Positions 8,004-20,251 are shown, counted from the stretch's first letter. The stretch is DNA of 64,000 nt from Microbacterium testaceum StLB037 (GCF_900104345.1 NZ_FNJN01000001.1:186001-250000), one strand, 5' to 3'. Notes: generated from the sequence alone by a model not told the origin. Numbers and translations: made by a program.

Positions 8004-8999
8004 ATGGACCTCGACGCCCTGACGGCCGCCCGGCGCGACGAGTGGGCGCGGCTCGACGAACTGGGCCGCCGCAAGCGCCTGAGCGGCCCCGACGTCGACG
8101 AACTCGTCACCCGTTACCGCGCGGCTTCGGCCGACCTGGCCGACATCAAGACCTCGGCCGGACGCACGCCCGAGGGCGACTACGTCTCCATCCTGCTGGC
8201 GCGGACGCGCCTGCGTCTCACGGGCGTCCGCGACAACGTCCTGCGGCAGCTCCCGCGCTTCTTCGTGCTGCAGCTTCCGGCGGCGTTGTACCGCGTGCGC
8301 TGGAGCACGCTCGCCGTGACCCTGGGCTTCCTCGTGGTGGCGACGCTCGTCGCCCTGTGGATCTCGGGCGACCCCGCGGCCGTGGCGGCGTTGGGGGATA
8401 GGAGTCAGCTGCAGAACTACGCCGACGAGCAGTTCGTGAGCTACTACCGCGAGAACCCGAACGCGATCTTCGCCGGGTCGGTCTGGACGAACAACGCCTG
8501 GATCGCGGCGCAGTGCGTGCTGTTCGGGGTCACGGGCATCTGGCCGCTCATGGTGATCATGCAGAACGCCGTGGGGGTGGGGACGTCGGCGGCGATCATG
8601 TTCTCGTTCGACCGCGGCGACCTGTTCTTCCAGTTCATCCTCCCGCACGGTCTGCTCGAGCTCACGGCGATCTTCGTCGCGGGAGCGGCGGGCCTGCAGA
8701 TCTTCTGGGCGTGGGTCGCCCCGGGCCGGCGGACGCGGGCGGAGGCGCTCGCGGCGGCGGGTCGGTCGCTCGCGACCGTGGCCGTGGGTCTGGTGTTCGC
8801 CCTGGCCCTGTCGGGCCTCGTGGAGGGGTTCGTGACCCCGCGCGAGTGGCCGTGGCAGATCAAGATCACGATCGGCGCTCTGGCCCTCGGGATCTTCCTC
8901 TTCTACATGCTGGTCGTGGGTCGTCGTGCGGCGCGCGTGGGCGAGACGGGCGATCTCACCGAGTACGAGGCGGGCACTCCGACGCTGACGGCGGGGTGA
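8004..8999 (+). CDS. SpoIIM/DUF95-type membrane protein
   Basis: A 331-residue protein of the stage II sporulation protein M family; this lineage does not sporulate, so the name is historical. About 100 N-terminal residues are soluble and helical (RRDEWARLDELGRRKRLSG, then VDELVTRYRAASADLA). Several membrane helices follow near 110-130, 185-205, 235-260 and 280-315. The conserved NPNAIFAGSVWTNNAWIA and FILPHGLLELTAIFVAGAAGL stretches fit the family. TACAGT (7991-7996) lies 7 nt before the ATG, so it is probably leaderless and divergent from the RDD gene. Confidence 0.82.
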   Translation: MDLDALTAARRDEWARLDELGRRKRLSGPDVDELVTRYRAASADLADIKTSAGRTPEGDYVSILLARTRLRLTGVRDNVLRQLPRFFVLQLPAALYRVRWSTLAVTLGFLVVATLVALWISGDPAAVAALGDRSQLQNYADEQFVSYYRENPNAIFAGSVWTNNAWIAAQCVLFGVTGIWPLMVIMQNAVGVGTSAAIMFSFDRGDLFFQFILPHGLLELTAIFVAGAAGLQIFWAWVAPGRRTRAEALAAAGRSLATVAVGLVFALALSGLVEGFVTPREWPWQIKITIGALALGIFLFYMLVVGRRAARVGETGDLTEYEAGTPTLTAG

Positions 9000-9058
9000 C
9001 GGCATCCGCTCACTCGGGTGAACCAGGTTCGAGGTTCCGTCTGTTTCCCGGCGTGTCA

Positions 9059-11804
<2,746 letters not shown>

Positions 11805-11818
11805 GCCGCGGCACCCGG

Positions 11819-11848
11819 AAGGCCCGTCCCCTCGCGGGGGCGGGCCTT
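11819..11848 (+). terminator. Rho-independent-type terminator after katG
   Basis: AAGGCCCGTCCCC and GGGGGCGGGCCTT form a stem with a short loop (TCGC), 14 bp after the katG stop. There is a TT at the end but no long T run, as is common in high-G+C actinobacteria. Confidence 0.75.
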
Positions 11849-11881
11849 TCGCGCGTGTGGAGCGCCGGGGTCGGGGCGGAC

Positions 11882-11954
11882 CATGTCCCACTTCTGGCTG
11901 TCTGGGCGGGGGTCAGGCAGCCCTTTTCGGGACATGCTCTGCGAAAAGTGGGAC
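11882..11954. repeat. Structured intergenic palindromic element
   Basis: Several nested or competing inverted repeats lie here: CATGTCCC (11882-11889) with GGGACATG (11929-11936); GTCCCACTT (11885-11893) with AAGTGGGAC (11946-11954); GGCTGTCTG (11896-11904) with CAGGCAGCC (11914-11922); CTTTTCG (11923-11929) with CGAAAAG (11942-11948). It lies between the katG terminator and the end of oleD, with no ORF of its own. Confidence 0.55.
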
Positions 11955-11988
11955 GCGGGGGTCGGCGGAGGGGCCGGATGCCGCGGGG

Positions 11989-12948
11989 TCAGGCGCGCGC
12001 GAGGCGGCGGAGGCCCTCGTCGATCGTCACCGACGGCGTCCACCGCAGGTCGCGGCGGATCTCGGTCTGGTCGAACCAGTGCGCGGTCGACAGCTGCTCG
12101 GCGAGGAAGCGGGTCATGGGCGGTTCGTCCTGACCCGGGCGCACGGCCCAGACCCGCTCGATGAGCGAGCCTGCAGCCTTGGCCACTCCCGCGGGCACAC
12201 TGAAACGCGGGGGAGTCACGCCCGAGGCGCGGCAGATGCCGGCGAGAAGGTCGCCGACCGGCCGCGGTTCGCCGTTGGTCAGCACGTAGGCGCGGCCGCT
12301 GACGTCGTCGACGCGGTGCAGGGCGGCGACGATCCCGGATGCCGCGTTGTCGACGAACGTGGAGTCGATGAGCGCCGTGCCGCCGTCGAGCAGGGGCAGG
12401 GTGCCCCGGCGCGCGCGGGCGACGACGCGCTCGATGAGTTGGGTGTCGCCCGGGCCCCAGACGAGGTGCGGGCGGATCGCGACGAGGGCCGTCCCCCCGC
12501 CGGCGCGGGAGAGCGCGAGCACCTCCGCCTCGGCCTTCGTGCGGGCGTATTCGCCGCGCGCGGCATCCGGATCAGCGGGCTCCGCGCCCACGCCGGCCAG
12601 AGCGTGTCCCGCGTGCGCGACCGAGGGCGACGACACGTGCACGACGCGCGTGACGTCCGCCGCCGCGGCGGCGTCGAGCAGGGTGCGGGTGCCGTCGACG
12701 TTCACGGCGCGGAACTGCGCGGGGTCACCGGCGAGCGAGACCTTCGCCGCGAGATGGACGATCCCGTCGATGCCTTCGAGGGCGGATGCCACGGCATCCG
12801 GGTCCGTGACCGATCCGAGCCGGTCGTCGGCGCCGTCGACGCCCGAGGGGCGGCGCTGCAGGGTCCGCACCTCGTGCCCCGCGTCGTGGAGAGCGCGAAC
12901 GACGGCGCGGCCGAGGAAGCCGGACGACCCGGTGGCGAGGACCTTCAC
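11989..12948 (-). CDS. oleD: OleD-type NAD(P)-dependent dehydrogenase/epimerase-like SDR
   Basis: A 319-residue extended SDR. The Rossmann motif VLATGSSGFLGRAV is at the N-terminus, the HLAAKVSL and HVSSPSV strands follow, and the catalytic YARTK (Tyr-x3-Lys) lies near residue 135. The GTG start at 12948 overlaps the oleBC stop by GTGA, so [11 protein letters not shown] is coupled. In olefin biosynthesis OleD reduces the 2-alkyl-3-ketoacid made by OleA to the beta-hydroxy acid. The assignment rests on the fold and the oleA-oleBC-oleD order; alone it could be read as a generic 3-beta-HSD/epimerase. Confidence 0.88.
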   Translation of the reverse strand: MKVLATGSSGFLGRAVVRALHDAGHEVRTLQRRPSGVDGADDRLGSVTDPDAVASALEGIDGIVHLAAKVSLAGDPAQFRAVNVDGTRTLLDAAAAADVTRVVHVSSPSVAHAGHALAGVGAEPADPDAARGEYARTKAEAEVLALSRAGGGTALVAIRPHLVWGPGDTQLIERVVARARRGTLPLLDGGTALIDSTFVDNAASGIVAALHRVDDVSGRAYVLTNGEPRPVGDLLAGICRASGVTPPRFSVPAGVAKAAGSLIERVWAVRPGQDEPPMTRFLAEQLSTAHWFDQTEIRRDLRWTPSVTIDEGLRRLARA

Positions 12949-15623
12949 GGCGCCGTCGGTTTCTCTCCGGCCAACACGCGCTCCGCCCACCGGGCCAGGC
13001 GCGACCGGTCGATCTTCGAGTTGTGGCGGATGTCGGTCGGGAGCGTCGGGACCACGAGCACGGCCGCGAGACGCTGCGACGTCGCCGCGCGGACCCTCTC
13101 GGTCAGATCGGGGGATGCCAGACCGGGGCGCCGCACGCCGGCTTCGACGACCGTCACGACGACCTGTCGGCCCACCGGTCCCACGCCCACGGCCGCGGCG
13201 CGTTCGACGGCGGGAACCGACTCGACGTCCTGCTCGATCCCGACGGGAGTGACGGGGCCGTCGGCGGTGGTGATCACGTGGGGGAGGCGCCCCTCGATCC
13301 AGAGGCGGCCGTCGACGTCGAGGTGACCGACGTCGCCCGTGCGGTGCCAGCGTTCGGGAAGCCCGCGCCGGGCCTCGCGGTCGGTGAGGTACAGCCGGAA
13401 GTAGCCGCGCTTGAGGTGGGGCGCCGAGATGACGACCTCGCCGGTGACCCCGGCGTCCGTCCGGGGTTCGCCCGCGGCGCGACCCTCGGCGTCGAGGGCC
13501 GAGATGCGCACCTGGCCGGTGCCGAGCGGGCGGCCGACGCAGACCCCGCGGTCGCCGCGCGCCTGTTCGATCTCGGGCAGGGTCACGTCGGCGACGAGCA
13601 GGCACTCGGTCATGCCGTAGGGGGTGTGGGCCACGGCGTTCGGCATGAGCTCTTGCGCGCGGCGCAGCAGATCGACGCTCACGGGGGCACCGGTCGAGAG
13701 GAACGTCTCGACCTTCTCGAGGGCCGCGCGGTCGTCGCGGGTCAGGTCGGACGCCGTCGCGACGACGTTCGAGACCGCCGCCGGCGACAGGAACACGATC
13801 CGCGCGTCGGACGCCCGGACGGCGGCGGCGACGGCGACCGCGGTCAGGGTGCGCGGGGCGGACACGTCCATGTCGGGCGTCGCTGAGCGCGTGCCGAGCG
13901 CCGGTCCGAGCAGGGCGAAGGGGGCGAAGCCGGTGACCAGGCCCGTTTCGGCAGTGACGCCGAAGTGCGCGGCGAGGGTGTCGCGCAACGCGGTCAGCTG
14001 CGCGTGCGTATAGACGACGCCCTTCGCCGGTCCCGTCGAACCCGAGGTGAAGAGCACCGCGGCGTCGGCGTCGGGGCCCGGGGCAGCGGGCACGGCGCGG
14101 CCCCGACCGGCGCGGGCCAGGTCGGACAGGCTCGCTTCGACACCGAGCGCGCGGGAGGTGACGGCGGGAAGGGCGGCGGCCGAGATCCGACGCCCCGGCC
14201 AGCCGAGGGCGCGAGCGGCGGCCAGACCGGCGACCTCGCCGATGACGACGTCGGGGACGGCACCGCGCACGGCGCGCGACAGACCCCGGATGCCGAGACC
14301 CCGGTCGGCCACGACGACCACGGCCCCGATGCGCAGGCACGCGTACAGGGCGGCGGTGAGGGTCGGGCCGGGCTGCACGAGCAGCGAGACACGGTCGCCC
14401 GCGCGCACGCCGAAGGCGTCGAGTCCCGCGGCGAGCTCGTCGACGCGGACGGACAGCCGGCGCCAGCTCACGCGCAGCGGTGCCCCGTCGGTCTCGGTGG
14501 TCATGTCGATGACGGCGGTGCCGTCGTCATCGCGCCGGGCGTCGAGAGAGTCCCACAGGTGGCCGGAGGGTGCGGCGGCGGCCTCGGGGGCGGGAACGGC
14601 GGCGGCGCGCTTCGCGGCGGCGGAGCGACGCGAACGGGTCGCGGGGGCGACGGCATCCACGACCTTCTCGTCGAGCCAGTCGAGCACGACGTCGGCATAG
14701 GGGCGCTCCTCGGCGACCAGGTGGCCGGCCCCCTCGAAACGGTGCACGTCCGCGTGCGGCAGGCGGTTGGTGAGGTCGTCGAGATGGTCCTCGCCGAACA
14801 CCGGGTCCTTCGGGCCGCGCAGCAGCAGTGCGGGCACCTCGAGCTCGCGCAGACCCGCCGACATGCGGTGCAGCGCGGGCGTGCTCTCATGCTCGGGGGT
14901 CGCGGGGATGTCGGCGACGAAGCCGCCGATCCCGCGGCGACGCGCGACGGTGGCGTACGGCGCCCGGAACGCGGCCTTGACCGCCGGATCGAGCTCGGCC
15001 AGCGCCAAGGTGGTGTCGAGGAACGCCGTCGTGCCCGTCGTGCCGGCGGCGAGCATGCCGCGAGCCGTGGCCACGCGCAACGCGAACGGCAGCGACGCCC
15101 CCTCGGGATGGTGCACGGCGGTGTTCAAGGCGATCACCGCGGCGAGACGATCGCGATGCTCCACGGCCCAGCCGAGCGAGACCGGCCCGCCCCAGTCGTG
15201 ACCGATGGTCACGATCGGACCCCGGATGCCGAGACCCTCGACGAGAGCGTCGAGGTCGGCGATGCGCTGGGCCAGGGTGCGCCGCAGCGACGATCGCTCC
15301 GAGAAGCCCATCTCGAGTTGGTCGACGGCCACCACGCGCCACACGGCCGCTCCGGCTTCGGCGCGCGCGAGGGAGGCGTTCACGAGGGCTCGCCACAGGT
15401 ACGACCACGTGGGATTGCCGTGCACGGCGACGATCGTGCCGATCGGCTCGAGGCCGCGCTCGGCGAGGGCGTCGCCCGTGTCGAGGAGGTGCCACAGGCG
15501 TGTGGCGCCGGCATCGGCGAGGACGCCGTCGACACTCACGAGGCGCGACAGGGCCGGGTCGAGCCCGGGCAGACCCGCGGGGGGAAGCGTGGCCTGGGGT
15601 CCTGTGACGCGCGCGAAGCTCAC
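12945..15623 (-). CDS. oleBC: OleBC fusion: alpha/beta hydrolase plus beta-lactone synthetase
   Basis: An 892-residue fusion. Residues about 1-325 are a haloalkane-dehalogenase-like alpha/beta hydrolase (OleB; oxyanion HGNPTW near 69, nucleophile D143 in GHDWGG, catalytic His in GAGHLVAEE). A linker follows at about 325-350 (Ala/Arg-rich). Residues 350-892 are an AMP-binding enzyme of the ANL superfamily (OleC), with the P-loop LFTSGSTGPAKGVVYTH. OleC closes the beta-hydroxy acid to a cis-beta-lactone and OleB decarboxylates it to the cis-olefin. The OleBC fusion is the arrangement known in actinobacteria such as Micrococcus. The GTG start overlaps the oleA stop (GTGA). Confidence 0.93.
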   Translation of the reverse strand: MSFARVTGPQATLPPAGLPGLDPALSRLVSVDGVLADAGATRLWHLLDTGDALAERGLEPIGTIVAVHGNPTWSYLWRALVNASLARAEAGAAVWRVVAVDQLEMGFSERSSLRRTLAQRIADLDALVEGLGIRGPIVTIGHDWGGPVSLGWAVEHRDRLAAVIALNTAVHHPEGASLPFALRVATARGMLAAGTTGTTAFLDTTLALAELDPAVKAAFRAPYATVARRRGIGGFVADIPATPEHESTPALHRMSAGLRELEVPALLLRGPKDPVFGEDHLDDLTNRLPHADVHRFEGAGHLVAEERPYADVVLDWLDEKVVDAVAPATRSRRSAAAKRAAAVPAPEAAAAPSGHLWDSLDARRDDDGTAVIDMTTETDGAPLRVSWRRLSVRVDELAAGLDAFGVRAGDRVSLLVQPGPTLTAALYACLRIGAVVVVADRGLGIRGLSRAVRGAVPDVVIGEVAGLAAARALGWPGRRISAAALPAVTSRALGVEASLSDLARAGRGRAVPAAPGPDADAAVLFTSGSTGPAKGVVYTHAQLTALRDTLAAHFGVTAETGLVTGFAPFALLGPALGTRSATPDMDVSAPRTLTAVAVAAAVRASDARIVFLSPAAVSNVVATASDLTRDDRAALEKVETFLSTGAPVSVDLLRRAQELMPNAVAHTPYGMTECLLVADVTLPEIEQARGDRGVCVGRPLGTGQVRISALDAEGRAAGEPRTDAGVTGEVVISAPHLKRGYFRLYLTDREARRGLPERWHRTGDVGHLDVDGRLWIEGRLPHVITTADGPVTPVGIEQDVESVPAVERAAAVGVGPVGRQVVVTVVEAGVRRPGLASPDLTERVRAATSQRLAAVLVVPTLPTDIRHNSKIDRSRLARWAERVLAGEKPTAP

Positions 15624-16642
15624 CAGGCCAGCTCCAGCATGCCGGTGTTCAGGCCGGAGCCCACTCCCATCAGGAGGACGCGATCACCTCGGCGCAGCGT
15701 CTTCTGCTCGGCGGCGAGCGTGATCGGGATCGAGGCCGGGCCGACATTGCCGAGGGTGGGGTAGGTCACGGGGACGCGCTCGCGATCGAGCTTGGCGGCG
15801 CGGACGATGGCCGAGGTGTGCACGGAGGACACCTGGTGCGTGATGTAGCGGTCCATGCCGGTCCACGAGAACTCGCCCTTCGCCTCTTTCCAGGCGGAGA
15901 CGACGAGGTCGAGCCCGCCCTTCAGCAGGGCCTTGGCGTCGGTGAACATGCCGTCGACGCTGCCGACGCAGAGGTCGTAGAACTGCGTCGCGGCGCGCGT
16001 GACGCCGCCCACGATGCGGTGGCCCTCGGGGTGGTCGCTCGCGCGGCCGAGGACGGCGGCGGCGGCTCCCGAGCCGAGGGTCAGGGAGGCGAACTCCTGC
16101 ATGAAGGCGTCGCGGTCGAGATCCTCGCGGACGAGACGATTGATCGTGTTGACCTGGATCTCGTCGGCATCCTCACCGTTGACGATGAGGGCGTACTTGA
16201 CCTGACCCGACTGGATCATGCCGGCGGCCAGGCTCATGCCGTTGATGAAACCGAGGCACGCGTTCGCGACGTCGAAGTTGATCGCCGAGCTCGGCAGGCC
16301 CAGGCCGTGGTGCAGGCGCACGGCCACCGAGGGCTCGAGGTGCTTGCGCGTCACCGAGGTGTTGATGATCAGCCCGATCTCGCTCGGGTCGACGCCCGCC
16401 TCGGCGAGGGCCTGCTTGCCGGCGGCGATCGTCGCCTCGTCGGAGGACTCGCCCTCCGCCCAGTTGCGGCGCTCGTTGACGCCCGCCACGCGACGCAGGA
16501 GTCCCGGCTTGAGCTTCAGGCGCTGCAGCGCCGGGGCGAGACGGTCTTCGATGTCGTCCGACGTCGTGACGCGGCTGGGCAAGACGCTCGCCACCGAAAC
16601 GAGGGCCACATCGTCGAAGTGCGTGGTGGCGTTACCTGGCAA
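15620..16642 (-). CDS. oleA: OleA, thiolase-fold fatty acyl-CoA condensing enzyme
   Basis: A 340-residue thiolase/KAS III-like enzyme that performs head-to-head (non-decarboxylative Claisen) condensation of two fatty acyl-CoAs. The catalytic Cys is C129 in NFDVANACLGF. The family segments NTSVTRKHLEPS and GVGSGLNTGMLELAW are present. No ATG or GTG lies near the family N-terminus; the TTG at 16642 has GGGAG 5 nt upstream and gives the usual length. TATCCT at 16726-16721 (minus strand) could be its -10, about 75 nt upstream. It is the first gene of the ole operon. Confidence 0.92.
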   Translation of the reverse strand: MPGNATTHFDDVALVSVASVLPSRVTTSDDIEDRLAPALQRLKLKPGLLRRVAGVNERRNWAEGESSDEATIAAGKQALAEAGVDPSEIGLIINTSVTRKHLEPSVAVRLHHGLGLPSSAINFDVANACLGFINGMSLAAGMIQSGQVKYALIVNGEDADEIQVNTINRLVREDLDRDAFMQEFASLTLGSGAAAAVLGRASDHPEGHRIVGGVTRAATQFYDLCVGSVDGMFTDAKALLKGGLDLVVSAWKEAKGEFSWTGMDRYITHQVSSVHTSAIVRAAKLDRERVPVTYPTLGNVGPASIPITLAAEQKTLRRGDRVLLMGVGSGLNTGMLELAW

Positions 16643-16767
16643 GAGATCTCCCGCATCCTGTGCGTAGACGGCGCAGCCGGGCGCGGAGGGAACGCATCGA
16701 CGGCTGGAAGGGTACCCCCCAGGATAAGCCGCGAGATATGTCGCAGGCTGCATGGGGGGTGGGTGTG

Positions 16768-18069
16768 CTACAGCCGACCGGCGGCTTTCAGCGCCAGGTA
16801 ACGGTCGGCGACGAGGGGCGGCAGGTCGTCGGCAGATGCCGAGACGGCGTCGCCCCCGGCGCGCACGATGGCCGCGGCGACCCGCTCGGCGTCGTGACGT
16901 GCCCGCTCGATCGCGGCGGCGGCGTAGACGTCCGACGCGTCGCGGTGCACCGGGGTGTCTCCGGGGCCGTCGGTGGCGGTCGCCACCAGCAGGCGCGAGC
17001 GCGAGGCGACCGCGGGGAGCGAGGCGAGGAAGGCCCGCGCGGCGTCGGGGTCGTCGGCCGCCGTCAGCAGGACGACCAGCGCCGGGCGCACGGTGAACCC
17101 GCGGACGTGGGCGAAGGCGGCATCCCAGTCGGTGTCGATGAGCTGCGGGTCGACCGGGGCCATGGCATCCACCAGGGCGGGAAGCAGCTGGGTCCCGTCG
17201 ACGCGGGTGACGCGCGCCCGGGGCAGGCGGTCGAACATCAGCAGGTGCACGTGGTCGCCCGCGCGCGTCGCCAGCACCGATAGGAGCAGGGCCGCTTCCA
17301 TCGCGGCGTCGAGGCGCACCCCGTCGCCCACGCGCGCTGCCGCCGTCCGACCCGTGTCGATGACGATCACGACGTGTCTGTCGCGCTCGGGCCGCCAGGT
17401 GCGGAGCATCGTGGTCCCCGCGCGGGCGGTGGCGCGCCAGTCGATCGAGCGCACGTCGTCTCCGCGCACGTACTCGCGCAGGCTGTCGAACTCGGTGCCC
17501 TGCCCGCGCACCTGCAGGCTCGTGTTGCCGTCGAGTTCGCGGAGCCGGGCGAGACGAGACGGCAGATGCCGCCGCGAGGTGAACGGCGGCAGCACGCGGA
17601 TCCGGGCGGGGGCGTCGACACGCCCCTGCCGGCCGGCCAGCCCCAGGGGGCCCAGGGCGCGCACCACCACGAAGGCGCTGCGCAGCTCTCCCCGACGGCG
17701 GGGGAGCAGCGGCAGGGGGGCGGCACGCCGCTCGCCCGGGGGAACCGTGAAGCGCTGGCGCTCGTCGGGGGCCCCGGCCGTCGGCTGCCACGCGTCGCGC
17801 ACGCGCGCGCGCAGCAAGCGGGTACCGAGGTTGCGGACCCTCAGCTCGCCGGCCACGGGTTCATCGCGCAGCGCCCGCTCGGGGTGCGTGCGCGTGATCT
17901 CGACGCGACGCGGATCGGCCGCGAGCGTCGTGTCGACGACCGCCAGCACGACGCACAGCAGGACCCATCCGCCGGCGACCGCCCACGCCGGAACCCCCGC
18001 CGTGCTCAACAGCACGAGGGGGACGACGCCGAGGGCGACGAGCAGGGCGAGACGGCCGGTGACGAACAT
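16768..18069 (-). CDS. DUF58 (von Willebrand A-like) protein
   Basis: A 433-residue protein. Two hydrophobic helices at about 5-45 anchor it. A middle beta-rich region follows (about 55-190). The DUF58 signature is at about 200-225: GTEFDSLREYVRGDDVRSIDWRATAR, with VVIVIDTGRT beginning the VWA-like fold. DUF58 proteins act with MoxR AAA ATPases in envelope or complex-assembly roles. Its ATG overlaps the moxR stop as TGATG. It is the last gene of a five-gene overlapping operon. Confidence 0.87.
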   Translation of the reverse strand: MFVTGRLALLVALGVVPLVLLSTAGVPAWAVAGGWVLLCVVLAVVDTTLAADPRRVEITRTHPERALRDEPVAGELRVRNLGTRLLRARVRDAWQPTAGAPDERQRFTVPPGERRAAPLPLLPRRRGELRSAFVVVRALGPLGLAGRQGRVDAPARIRVLPPFTSRRHLPSRLARLRELDGNTSLQVRGQGTEFDSLREYVRGDDVRSIDWRATARAGTTMLRTWRPERDRHVVIVIDTGRTAAARVGDGVRLDAAMEAALLLSVLATRAGDHVHLLMFDRLPRARVTRVDGTQLLPALVDAMAPVDPQLIDTDWDAAFAHVRGFTVRPALVVLLTAADDPDAARAFLASLPAVASRSRLLVATATDGPGDTPVHRDASDVYAAAAIERARHDAERVAAAIVRAGGDAVSASADDLPPLVADRYLALKAAGRL

Positions 18070-19076
18070 CAGATGGGAACGCGGGTCTGCTGCAGGACCG
18101 AGGTGAGGATGGCATCCACCGAGACGCCCTCGATCTCGGCCTCGGGGCGCAGGCGGATCCGGTGGCGCCACACGGGTACGAGCATCGTCTGCACGTGGTC
18201 GGGTGTGATCGCGGGGTAGCCGCTCAGCCAGGCCCAGGCCTTGGCCGCGGCCAGCAGACCCGTGGAGGCGCGGGGGCTCACCCCCACCAGCACCGAGGGG
18301 CTCTGGCGGGTCGCGCGGGCGAGGTCGACGACGTAGCCGAGCAGGTCGTCGTCGACGGCGACGGATGCCGCGGCACGCTGGGCCGCGAGGATCTGCGGCG
18401 CCGTGACGACCGGCGCGACACCGGCGTCGTCGAGGCGGCGCGGGTCGAAGCCGGAGGCGTGCCGCCGCAGCACGTCGACCTCGGCGTCGCGACCGGGCAG
18501 ATCGACGACGAGCTTGAGGAGGAAGCGGTCGAGCTGCGCCTCGGGCAGGGTGTAGGTGCCCTCGTGCTCGATGGGGTTCTGCGTCGCGGCGACGAGGAAG
18601 GGATCGGGGAGTGCGCGGCTCTCGCCGTCGGACGACACCTGTCGTTCTTCCATGGCCTCGAGCAGCGCCGCCTGCGTCTTCGGGGGCGTGCGGTTGATCT
18701 CGTCGGCGAGCAGCACGTGGGTGAAGACCGGACCGGGGCGGAACTCGAAGTTCCCCGCGCGGGCGTCGTACACGAGCGACCCGGTGACGTCGCCGGGCAT
18801 GAGGTCGGGCGTGAACTGCACCCGGCGCGTGTCGAGGCCGAGGGCGCGGCTGAAGGAGCGCACGAGAAGGGTCTTGGCCACGCCGGGGACGCCCTCGAGG
18901 AGCACGTGCCCCCGGGAGAGGAGGGCGATGAGCAGGCCCGTGATGGTTCCGTCCTGTCCGACGACGGCTTTGCCGACCTCGAGGCGGACGCGGTGCATCG
19001 CGTCGCGCAGCTCCGCGTGGTCGTCGCCGCGCGCGACGGGGGCCGCGGCTGCGGGGGTCTCGGGGCTGTCGGTCAT
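18069..19076 (-). CDS. moxR: MoxR-family AAA+ ATPase
   Basis: A 335-residue AAA+ ATPase. Walker A is GVPGVAKT, Walker B is VLLADEINR, sensor 1 is VAATQNPIEHEGTY, and the arginine-containing QLDRFLLKL follows, all in canonical MoxR order. MoxR proteins act as chaperones for VWA/DUF58 partners, which is exactly the next gene. The ATG at 19076 overlaps the DUF4350 stop (ATGA). Mycobacterial moxR2 sits in a comparable operon. Confidence 0.93.
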   Translation of the reverse strand: MTDSPETPAAAAPVARGDDHAELRDAMHRVRLEVGKAVVGQDGTITGLLIALLSRGHVLLEGVPGVAKTLLVRSFSRALGLDTRRVQFTPDLMPGDVTGSLVYDARAGNFEFRPGPVFTHVLLADEINRTPPKTQAALLEAMEERQVSSDGESRALPDPFLVAATQNPIEHEGTYTLPEAQLDRFLLKLVVDLPGRDAEVDVLRRHASGFDPRRLDDAGVAPVVTAPQILAAQRAAASVAVDDDLLGYVVDLARATRQSPSVLVGVSPRASTGLLAAAKAWAWLSGYPAITPDHVQTMLVPVWRHRIRLRPEAEIEGVSVDAILTSVLQQTRVPI

Positions 19077-20251
19077 CGGGTGGTCCCTTCGGTTCGGACG
19101 GCGGCGCGCACGCTCTCTTCGAGGTCGCGGAGGCGATCGGCCGCCGCGACGAGTTCGCGGTCGGTGCGGGGGGTGTCGTCGACGAGGATGCCGCGCACCT
19201 GGGCGCGGTCCGCGCCGAGGCGTTGCGCCACGGCGTCGGCGACGTCGTTCGGCGAGGTGCGTGCTGTCAGGCCGAGCAGTCGTCCCAGGCGGGAGCGGGC
19301 GGCGCGTCGCAGCTCGTCGAGCGCGTGCGCGGCGTCCTTGGACGAGGCGTACAGACGAGCGCGACCCTCGGTGGTCTCGGTGGCGCGGACGGTGACGGGA
19401 AGGCGCTCGGCGACGAGGGGCCCGAAGCGACGGCCGCGCCAGATCGCGGCCGCGACGGCCGCGGTCAGCAGCAACAGCAGGGCGGGCGTCACCCAGTCGG
19501 GGGTGAGGTCGCCGAGGGTGGGGGCGGTGGTCCCCTGATCCGCGTCGGAGAGCGAGGGGACGTACCAGACCACGGAGTCGGTCTGCCCGAGCACGCCGAG
19601 GGTGAGAGCGGCGTTGCCGTCGAGGGGGAGTGCGGTGTTGGTCAGCACCGAGAGGCCGTCGAGGGCCGTCACCGTCGTGCCGTCGGCCGCGACGGAGCGG
19701 AGGAGTCCGAACTCGCCGTCGACGGGATAGCACCCGTCGACGCCGTCGCCGGGACGCAGGAGCTCGCCGACGCGGGCGGTTCCGGCGTTCACCGCGGCGG
19801 GGACGGCGCACTCGGGACTCGTGGCCAGGTCGGCGGAGAAGCCCCCGAGCGCCGAACCGTCGAGGAGGACGTCGAGAGCGCGGGAGCGGGGCTCGACGAG
19901 GACCACGTGCGCGGCGCGTCCGGCCAGATCGCGCAGGCCCTCGTCGGACAGCATCGGCGCGTCCCGCATGACGAGGGTGGCCCCGCCGCCCGCGAGGGCG
20001 CGCTCGGCGGCGGACCGGTCACGGGCGACGGTGACCGTGACCCCCTGCTGTTCGAGGATGCGCACGGCCGCGCGGCTGCCTTCGGGCCCCGCCGACTCGG
20101 GATCGAGGATCGCGCGCTGCGTGTATCCGCCGAAGACGAGGGTGCCGCCGACGAGGGCCACGACGAGGAGCCCGACGACGAGTGCGACCCACCCGAGCGC
20201 GGCTTTGCGCCGGGAGCGCACGGGAGCGGCGGTTGCCGTCGGCGCGCTCAT
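19073..20251 (-). CDS. DUF4350 domain-containing membrane protein
   Basis: A 392-residue protein with a TM helix near 20-42, an extracytoplasmic GATase-like domain (about 45-250; begins QRAILDPESAGPEGSRAAVRILEQQGVTV) and a second TM helix near 265-285, then a cytoplasmic helical tail with many charged residues. This layout matches DUF4350 proteins beside moxR. ATGA overlaps link it to DUF4129 upstream and moxR downstream. Confidence 0.8.
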   Translation of the reverse strand: MSAPTATAAPVRSRRKAALGWVALVVGLLVVALVGGTLVFGGYTQRAILDPESAGPEGSRAAVRILEQQGVTVTVARDRSAAERALAGGGATLVMRDAPMLSDEGLRDLAGRAAHVVLVEPRSRALDVLLDGSALGGFSADLATSPECAVPAAVNAGTARVGELLRPGDGVDGCYPVDGEFGLLRSVAADGTTVTALDGLSVLTNTALPLDGNAALTLGVLGQTDSVVWYVPSLSDADQGTTAPTLGDLTPDWVTPALLLLLTAAVAAAIWRGRRFGPLVAERLPVTVRATETTEGRARLYASSKDAAHALDELRRAARSRLGRLLGLTARTSPNDVADAVAQRLGADRAQVRGILVDDTPRTDRELVAAADRLRDLEESVRAAVRTEGTTR

